Shown in pieces: positions 59,545-64,000 of a DNA stretch of 64,000 nt (position 1 is the stretch's first letter; every line of letters starts with the position of its first letter). The stretch spans positions 124,001 to 188,000 of the forward strand of contig JAXLYE010000001.1 in NCBI GenBank assembly GCA_046351595.1, read 5' to 3'. The translations under genes and the position numbers were made by a program. Source of the stretch: JAXLYE01 sp046351595 (lineage in GTDB: Bacteria; Myxococcota_A; Polyangia; Palsa-1104; JAEUJZ01). The notes beneath the pieces were generated by a model. That model saw only the letters and a list, made by a program, of their open reading frames with translations. It was not told the origin of the DNA and ran no database searches.

Positions 59545-60402
59545 ATGAACTCTCCATCCCGACGCAGCGTCCTTCGTGCACTAGGTGGCCTCGGTGCGTT
59601 CACCTGGATCGGTTGCGGCGGCGCCGCGGGCTCGTCCGCCGATGACGGCAGCGGCACCGGCACCGGCACCGGCACCGGCACCGGCGGCAGCGTCGACGCC
59701 AGCGGCTTCGCCATCGGCTCGGGCGCGTTCCTCTCGAACAAGGACTACGGCAACCCGTTCCAGAGCGGCGCCGGCGCGAGCTGCTCGGCGTACAAGTCCT
59801 CGACCAAGGGCCCGTGCCACTCAAACACGTACCTGCGCAAGGACATCACCGACGGGCTGGTCGGCCTGCCGACGCGCTTCGAGTTCCTGGTGGTCGACAC
59901 CGCGTGCAACCCGGTGCAAAACGCCATCGTCGAGATCTGGTACGCCTCGCCGGCCGGCACGTACTCCAAGGCCGCCGAGGTCATCGACTCGGGCACCGGC
60001 TACGGCGGCTCGGGCGCGGATCTCAGCGTCGGGTTCTGCACCGGCAACAACGCCGAGGCGCTGGCGTCCAAGTGGCTGCGCGGCTTCCAGGTCAGCGGCG
60101 CCGACGGGCGCCTCACCATCGACGGCATCTTCCCGGGCTGGTACGCCAGCCGCACGACGCACGTGCACTTCATCGTGACCGCCAACGGCCGCAGCTCCGT
60201 CACGTCGCAGCTGTTCTTCGACGAGGCGATCAACACGGCGGTCTACACCAAGCACGGCTCGTACAGCGCGCGCGGCAACAAGGACACCCCCAACGCCGGC
60301 GACAACGTCGCGCGCGGGCTCACACTCAGCGAGGTGACCCTGACCGTGACGCAGCAGAGCGACGGCGCCCTGGTGGCGGCAAAGACCCTCACCCTCGCCT
60401 GA
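59545..60402 (+). CDS. Tat-exported intradiol-dioxygenase-like protein
   Basis: A 285-residue protein. N-terminus SRRSVLRALGGLGAFTWIGCGG has a twin-arginine motif and a lipobox-like Cys, so it is exported folded, perhaps as a lipoprotein. A (GT)n spacer (GTGTGTGTGTGG) follows. The C-terminal domain has the aromatic ring-dioxygenase C fold: FEFLVVDTACNPVQNAIVEIWYAS, then GWYASRTTHVHFIV with candidate iron ligands Tyr and two His. Catalytic intradiol enzymes use two Tyr and two His; the residues seem present, but exported versions may only bind metal. ATG at 59545 with AGGAG 5 nt upstream is secure. It follows a 283-bp gap divergent from the lipoprotein. Confidence 0.75.
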   Translation: MNSPSRRSVLRALGGLGAFTWIGCGGAAGSSADDGSGTGTGTGTGTGGSVDASGFAIGSGAFLSNKDYGNPFQSGAGASCSAYKSSTKGPCHSNTYLRKDITDGLVGLPTRFEFLVVDTACNPVQNAIVEIWYASPAGTYSKAAEVIDSGTGYGGSGADLSVGFCTGNNAEALASKWLRGFQVSGADGRLTIDGIFPGWYASRTTHVHFIVTANGRSSVTSQLFFDEAINTAVYTKHGSYSARGNKDTPNAGDNVARGLTLSEVTLTVTQQSDGALVAAKTLTLA

Positions 60403-60502
60403 CGGGCGACACGCAGCGGGCGGCGCGCGAGCCCGCGGTGTGACCCAGAGATGACCAAGATGTGATTAGCTTGCAGGCGCCGCGCGCCGCGCGAACCCAC
60501 CC

Positions 60503-60889
60503 ATGCACAAGGCTCCCGCCGCCATCCGTCGCGGCGACATCTTCTGGGTGACCCCCGACGATCCGCGCGGGTCCATCGAAGATCCCGGCCCGGGTCTTGT
60601 GCACCCGCACGTGGTGCTGCAGGACGACGTCTTCAACCGCTCGCGGGTCCACACCGTGATCGTGTGCGCGCTGACCTCGAACCTGAAGCGCGCGAGCGAG
60701 CCCGGGAACGTGCTGCTCGATGCCGGCGAGGGCAGCCTGCCGCGGCAGAGCGTCGCCGTGGTTTCGCAGGTCTGCTCCGTCGAGAAGACCCGGCTCGGCG
60801 GCTTCATCGGATCGCTGTCCGAGGCGCGCGTCGAGCAGATCCTGGCGGGTCTGCGCTTCCAGCAGGCCGCGTTTTTCGGCGAGCGCTGA
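60503..60889 (+). CDS. mazF: MazF/PemK-family toxin, without adjacent antitoxin
   Basis: A 128-residue endoribonuclease-type protein: IRRGDIFWVTPDDPRGS at the start, HPHVVLQDDVFNRSRVHTVIVCALTSNL in the middle, and VSQVCSVEKTRLGGFIGSL, all typical of MazF/PemK. Basic and acidic residues for RNA cleavage are conserved in position (Arg in IRRGD). No antitoxin gene is next to it: the 100 bp upstream hold no ORF and the downstream neighbour is a beta-lactamase. Myxococcus xanthus is known to have a solitary MazF partnered by the regulator MrpC. GC and codon use match the genome. ATG at 60503; the frame starts directly after the gap. Confidence 0.85.
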   Translation: MHKAPAAIRRGDIFWVTPDDPRGSIEDPGPGLVHPHVVLQDDVFNRSRVHTVIVCALTSNLKRASEPGNVLLDAGEGSLPRQSVAVVSQVCSVEKTRLGGFIGSLSEARVEQILAGLRFQQAAFFGER

Positions 60890-60944
60890 GCCGGCCGCGC
60901 TGGGCACCGCTGGGCATTGGGGCGATCTTGCGCATAATCGCCGC

Positions 60945-61931
60945 ATGAACTGGATCGCCGCACTCACCGCCGCGCTGCTTGCTGCCGCACCCGCCGCACC
61001 CGCCGCACCCGCCGCTTCGTCGCCGGCAGCGTCTCCCGACCTCCCGCCCGACCCGCCGCACCGGTGCGACGACTGCGACGCCTGGAACCGGCCGCACGCG
61101 CCCTTCCGCCTGTTCGGCAACACCTACTTCGTCGGAACGCAGGGGCTGTCCGCGGTGCTGATCACCGGCGACGCCGGCCACGTCCTGCTCGACGGCGGGC
61201 TGCCGCAGTCGGCGCCGCTCATCCGCGAGAACATCCGCAAGCTCGGCTTCCGGCTGCAGGACGTCAAGCTGATCGCCACCTCGCACGGTCACTTCGATCA
61301 CGTCGGCGGCGTCGCGGCGCTGCAGCGCTGGAGCGGCGCCGAGGTCGTGGCCAGCCGCTCGACCGCCCAGGCCCTGCAGCGCGGCGAGAACACGCCCGAC
61401 GATCCGCAGTTCGCCTTCGGACCGCGCGAGAACGCCTTCCCCAAGGTCGCGCGCGCGCGCCTGGTCAGCGACGGCGAAACCGTGCGCCTCGGTAGCCTCA
61501 CCCTGGTCGCGCACGACACCGCCGGTCACACCCCGGGCAGCACGACGTGGACCTGGCGCGCGTGCGAGGGCACGACCTGCCGCAGCATCGTCTACGCCGA
61601 CAGCCTGAACGCGGTCTCGGCCCCGGGCTTCCGCTTCACCGACACCGGCCCCGCATCGCCGAGCCGCATCGAGGCGTTCCGCCGCAGCATCAAAAAGGTC
61701 GCGGCCCTGCCCTGCGATCTCATCGTCTCGGTGCACCCCGACTTCACGCGCCTCGACGAGAAGCTCAAGCAGCGGAGCGAGCGCGCGGCGAGCGGTGCCG
61801 GAGCGTCCGCCGATCCGTTCCTCGACCCGCAGGGGTGCCGCGCCTACGCCGCCGAGGCGATGCAGCGGCTCGAGGCGCGGATCGCGGAAGAGGGCAAGCC
61901 GCGCCCGCAGGCGGCGCCCGCGCGCCCGTAG
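60945..61931 (+). CDS. Subclass B3 metallo-beta-lactamase
   Basis: A 328-residue periplasmic hydrolase. Signal peptide of MNWIAALTAALLAAAP type with an Ala/Pro repeat. Zinc ligands: HGHFDH at 114-119 (H114, H116, D118, H119), the second His in AGHTPGSTTW and the third in VHPDF, which fits B3 enzymes; the segment FGNTYFVGTQGLSAVLI is also characteristic of B3. B3 enzymes hydrolyse penicillins, cephalosporins and carbapenems with two zinc ions. The usual HAH is HGH here. The codons are native in type, so long residence is likely. It lies 56 bp downstream of the mazF gene and may share its transcript. ATG at 60945. Activity cannot be concluded. Confidence 0.88.
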   Translation: MNWIAALTAALLAAAPAAPAAPAASSPAASPDLPPDPPHRCDDCDAWNRPHAPFRLFGNTYFVGTQGLSAVLITGDAGHVLLDGGLPQSAPLIRENIRKLGFRLQDVKLIATSHGHFDHVGGVAALQRWSGAEVVASRSTAQALQRGENTPDDPQFAFGPRENAFPKVARARLVSDGETVRLGSLTLVAHDTAGHTPGSTTWTWRACEGTTCRSIVYADSLNAVSAPGFRFTDTGPASPSRIEAFRRSIKKVAALPCDLIVSVHPDFTRLDEKLKQRSERAASGAGASADPFLDPQGCRAYAAEAMQRLEARIAEEGKPRPQAAPARP

Positions 61932-63348
61932 GCCCGAGCCGCGGTGCCGGCCGCGCCTGTCCCGGCGCCTGCTGCCGATCCGCGACGGGCGGCGCGGCGC
62001 GGGGACAAGGCCGCTCGTCGGGGGCTGGTACAACGTCGACAACAGCCGCGCCACCACCAACCCGCCCAAGTACGTCCCCGTGGACCTCGGCGGCAACCTG
62101 AACACCGCGGCGGCGAACAGCGACATCTACATCCTGTTCCCGTTCTCGAGCAACCTGCCGACCAACCGCGACCTGCAGGCCGCCACCATCCGTCAGGATC
62201 CCCGCTACAAGGGCGGCCTGATCGGCTTCGTCCTGGTGCCCAACCCCAACGGCACCGGAACCGGCAACGCGACGCAGTACCACTACACCGAGCACCGCTT
62301 CAACGTGCAGTGCACCGCCTGCACCGGCGCGGGCGAGACGCCGGGGCCGTGGTACTCGCACCTTGTCTACAAGTCCAAGAAGCTCGACAACACCTTCTAC
62401 CTGGGCTTCGAGGACCTCGACTTCAAGAACGCCAGCGGCGCCGCCGGCACCAACGGCAACGACCTGGACTACGAGGACTTCCTGTTCCGCTTCACCGGCA
62501 TCGCCTGCATGGGCGCGGGCCAGCCGTGCACCGTACCCAACGCCAAGGGCGCCTGCGCCGTCGGCGTCACCGAGTGCAACGGCGCCGGCGCGCTGGGCTG
62601 CAAGGCGCTGACCCAGCCCGGCCAGCGCACCGAGATCTGCGACGGCGTCGACAACGACTGCAACGGCACCATCGACGACAGCGCGCCGTGCCCGTCGGGC
62701 CAGACCTGCAGCCGCGGGCGCTGCACCACCTCGTGCAGCGGCGAGTTCCCGTGCGGCAACGGCCTGTCCTGCGACAAGGGCCGCTGCGTCGACACCGAGT
62801 GCCTGGGCAAGACCTGCGGCGAGGGCGACATCTGCCGCAAGGGCACCTGCGTCAACGCCTGCACCGGCATCAAGTGCCCGGCCCCGTACACCTGCTCGGG
62901 CGGCGTCTGCATCGACCCGTGCACCGGCGTCGACTGCGGCGCCAAGAAGGTCTGCGTCAACGGCGCCTGCGTGACGAGCTGCGACTGCCTGCCCTGCGGC
63001 ACCGGCAGCGCGTGCCAGGCCGCGAGCGGCAAGTGCGTCGACTCGGGCTGCGAGAACATGAGCTGCGGCGCCGGCGACACCTGCAGCAAGGGCTCGTGCG
63101 TCCCGGTCTGCGCCGACGCGGTCTGCCCGCCCAACCAGAAGTGCGAGGCCGGCAAGTGCATCGACGCGATCTACGTCGAGCCGCCGCCGCCGGACAGCAA
63201 CGGCAACGTCGACGTCCCCGGTGGCGCCATCGAGAGCGGCTGCAGCTGCCGCTTCGCGCCGGGCCAGGACGCCAGCAGCGCGCTCGGCTTCGGCGCCGCG
63301 CTGCTCTTGCTCGCGCTCGCGGTCTACCGCCGCCGCTTCGTCGCCTAA
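61795..63348 (+). CDS. MYXO-CTERM surface protein with DUF4114-like and Cys-rich repeats; 5' end unclear
   Basis: The open frame starts at 61795 inside the lactamase gene, but convincing protein begins only about 62015 (LVGGWYNVDNSRATTNPP). Domains: DUF4114-like FEDLDFKNASG...DLDYEDFLFRF, a MopE-type EICDGVDNDCNGTIDD, then about ten Cys-rich repeats of the CxxGxxCxxGxC type. The C-terminus GCSCRFAP plus a hydrophobic stretch and YRRRFVA is a MYXO-CTERM sorting signal, which exports and anchors proteins in Myxococcota. No signal peptide is present in any frame between the lactamase stop (61931) and 62015, so the gene is probably truncated at its 5' end. A GTG at 62080 is a fallback start. It may be inactive. 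Confidence 0.6.
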   Translation: MPERPPIRSSTRRGAAPTPPRRCSGSRRGSRKRASRARRRRPRARRPEPRCRPRLSRRLLPIRDGRRGAGTRPLVGGWYNVDNSRATTNPPKYVPVDLGGNLNTAAANSDIYILFPFSSNLPTNRDLQAATIRQDPRYKGGLIGFVLVPNPNGTGTGNATQYHYTEHRFNVQCTACTGAGETPGPWYSHLVYKSKKLDNTFYLGFEDLDFKNASGAAGTNGNDLDYEDFLFRFTGIACMGAGQPCTVPNAKGACAVGVTECNGAGALGCKALTQPGQRTEICDGVDNDCNGTIDDSAPCPSGQTCSRGRCTTSCSGEFPCGNGLSCDKGRCVDTECLGKTCGEGDICRKGTCVNACTGIKCPAPYTCSGGVCIDPCTGVDCGAKKVCVNGACVTSCDCLPCGTGSACQAASGKCVDSGCENMSCGAGDTCSKGSCVPVCADAVCPPNQKCEAGKCIDAIYVEPPPPDSNGNVDVPGGAIESGCSCRFAPGQDASSALGFGAALLLLALAVYRRRFVA

Positions 63349-63416
63349 GCCAGATCGCCAGCCGCTGGCCTGAGCGCCGGGCGCGCACCGCGGCCCGGCT
63401 CAGGCCCCGGCCTGGC

Positions 63417-63671
63417 TCAGGGCACCCGCTGCGCGCGGCCGCCGAAGGGCGGATCCGCCTGGATGCGCTGCGCCAGCCGATCGAGCGCCGCCCTGCCCTC
63501 GCGCGCGTAGGCCGCCGCCTCGTCGGCGCTGAGCGTCACCCGCACCGGATACATCACGATGCCGCCGACCACGACCTCCAGCGTCAGCTGACCGTCGGCG
63601 CCGCGCAGCAGCCGGTACAGGAGCGGGCTGGTGTAAAGCTCCTGCTCGCCGCCGGGCGGGCCCGCGCTCAG
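63417..63671 (-). CDS. Hypothetical protein (about 84 aa), start unclear
   Basis: A coherent protein frame: YTSPLLYRLLRGADGQLTLEVV, then GGIVMYPVRVTLSADEAAAYAREGRAALDRL. It has no ATG; the nearest natural position is a CTG at 63671 that overlaps the TGA of the preceding gene (CTGA), as in coupled genes. A GTG at 63788 would overlap the upstream gene by 121 bp. It may continue the pathway of its partner; family unknown. The 68 bp to the MYXO-CTERM gene show nothing. Confidence 0.45.
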   Translation of the reverse strand: MSAGPPGGEQELYTSPLLYRLLRGADGQLTLEVVVGGIVMYPVRVTLSADEAAAYAREGRAALDRLAQRIQADPPFGGRAQRVP

Positions 63672-64000
63672 GGCACCACCTCGACCTGCGTCTGCGCGAC
63701 CGGCGCGTTCAGCACCATGATCTCGGGCACGCCGCCCGAGGTGTAGCCGCCGAACTTGAAGCAGTCGGTGTCCTCGGGCGTCTTGCACTTCCAGACGCCA
63801 GGGTCAGCGTCGACGGGCAGGCGCACGCAGAGGTGGGTCGCCGCGACGTCCAGCGTCATCATGCGCAGCGTCCCCTCGAAGTTGGCCGCGGGCAGGCCCA
63901 GCGCCTTGCCCAGCACCGCCGGATCGTGCTTGCCGTCCTTCATCGAGCGGCTGACCGCGTCGTGGATCAGCGCCGCCGGCGCCGCGAACAGGAAGCAGCC
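63668..64000 (-). CDS. Hypothetical protein, C-terminal part (5' end outside window)
   Basis: The frame enters from beyond position 64000. The visible 110 residues are CFLFAAPAALIHDAVSRSMKD (hydrophobic, possibly a membrane segment), a middle with LRMMTLDVAATHLCVRLPVD, and VWKCKTPEDTDCFKFGGYTSGG with two Cys, ending in APVAQTQVEVVP. No family is recognised. It is followed directly by the 63417 frame, so the two seem to be an operon on the minus strand. Confidence 0.5.
   Translation of the reverse strand, partial: GCFLFAAPAALIHDAVSRSMKDGKHDPAVLGKALGLPAANFEGTLRMMTLDVAATHLCVRLPVDADPGVWKCKTPEDTDCFKFGGYTSGGVPEIMVLNAPVAQTQVEVVP

Noticed and set aside
59650..59695. The (GGCACC)n repeat as a regulatory microsatellite
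   Set aside because: It encodes the Gly-Thr linker after the Tat signal in frame; ordinary low-complexity linker.

Overview
The window is about 75% GC by eye and comes from the chromosome of a myxobacterium-like organism (phylum Myxococcota). Signs of this are a Cys-rich surface protein ending in a MYXO-CTERM-type sorting tail (about 63.2-63.35 kb), lipoproteins with FGE-sulfatase or LNS2 domains, a VIT/VWA/AgmX-type fusion, a kinase/cyclase/AAA-ATPase/TPR giant protein, a MazF toxin with no antitoxin beside it, and a large NRPS-PKS cluster. The genus cannot be told from the sequence alone. No rRNA, tRNA or CRISPR array was recognised.

Layout. 0-10.4 kb: end of nadD, a Rossmann/DUF2520 protein, an FGE-like lipoprotein, a HAMP protein with a degenerate kinase ATPase domain, an unknown membrane protein and a 1294-residue repeat protein. 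10.4-12 kb: a region rich in hairpins and repeats around one NmrA-type SDR gene. 12-27.9 kb: a minus-strand assembly line read NRPS (A-PCP, C-A-PCP, C-A-PCP), then PKS (KS-AT-KR-DH), then ER-ACP-TE. 27.9-28.5 kb: an AT-rich island (about 39% GC in its core) upstream of the cluster. 28.5-33.8 kb: a kinase/cyclase/ATPase/TPR regulator gene cut cleanly in frame by a complete IS4-family element. 34-49.8 kb: housekeeping and envelope genes (methyltransferases, lipoproteins, HAD phosphatases, MDR oxidoreductase, VWA lipoprotein, RtcB, a phosphatase-like enzyme, a PAS-STAS regulator). 50-52 kb: methylmalonyl-CoA mutase large chain without a B12 domain, and a small secreted protein. 52.3-58.6 kb: a surface-glycan block of three glycosyltransferase genes. 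58.5-64 kb: a lipoprotein with a doubtful C-terminus, an intradiol-dioxygenase-like Tat protein, a lone MazF, a subclass B3 metallo-beta-lactamase, a MYXO-CTERM protein lacking an export signal, and two genes at the right edge.

How the cluster should work. Adenylation domain 2 has the complete threonine specificity code, and domain 3 has an aromatic-like code. The single PKS module carries KR, DH and ER, so the third residue should become a C-terminal gamma-amino acid before release by TE. The first condensation domain has Arg in place of its catalytic His, which puts the first peptide bond in question. The disrupted kinase-ATPase next door is a plausible but unproven regulator.

The most unusual structural signals are two copies of a three-hairpin element with compensatory base-pair changes (10625-10697 and 11850-11921), two related GTTACA palindromes between convergent genes (5.6 and 47.4 kb), and a 10-bp phased repeat directly before a lipoprotein start (36.6 kb).
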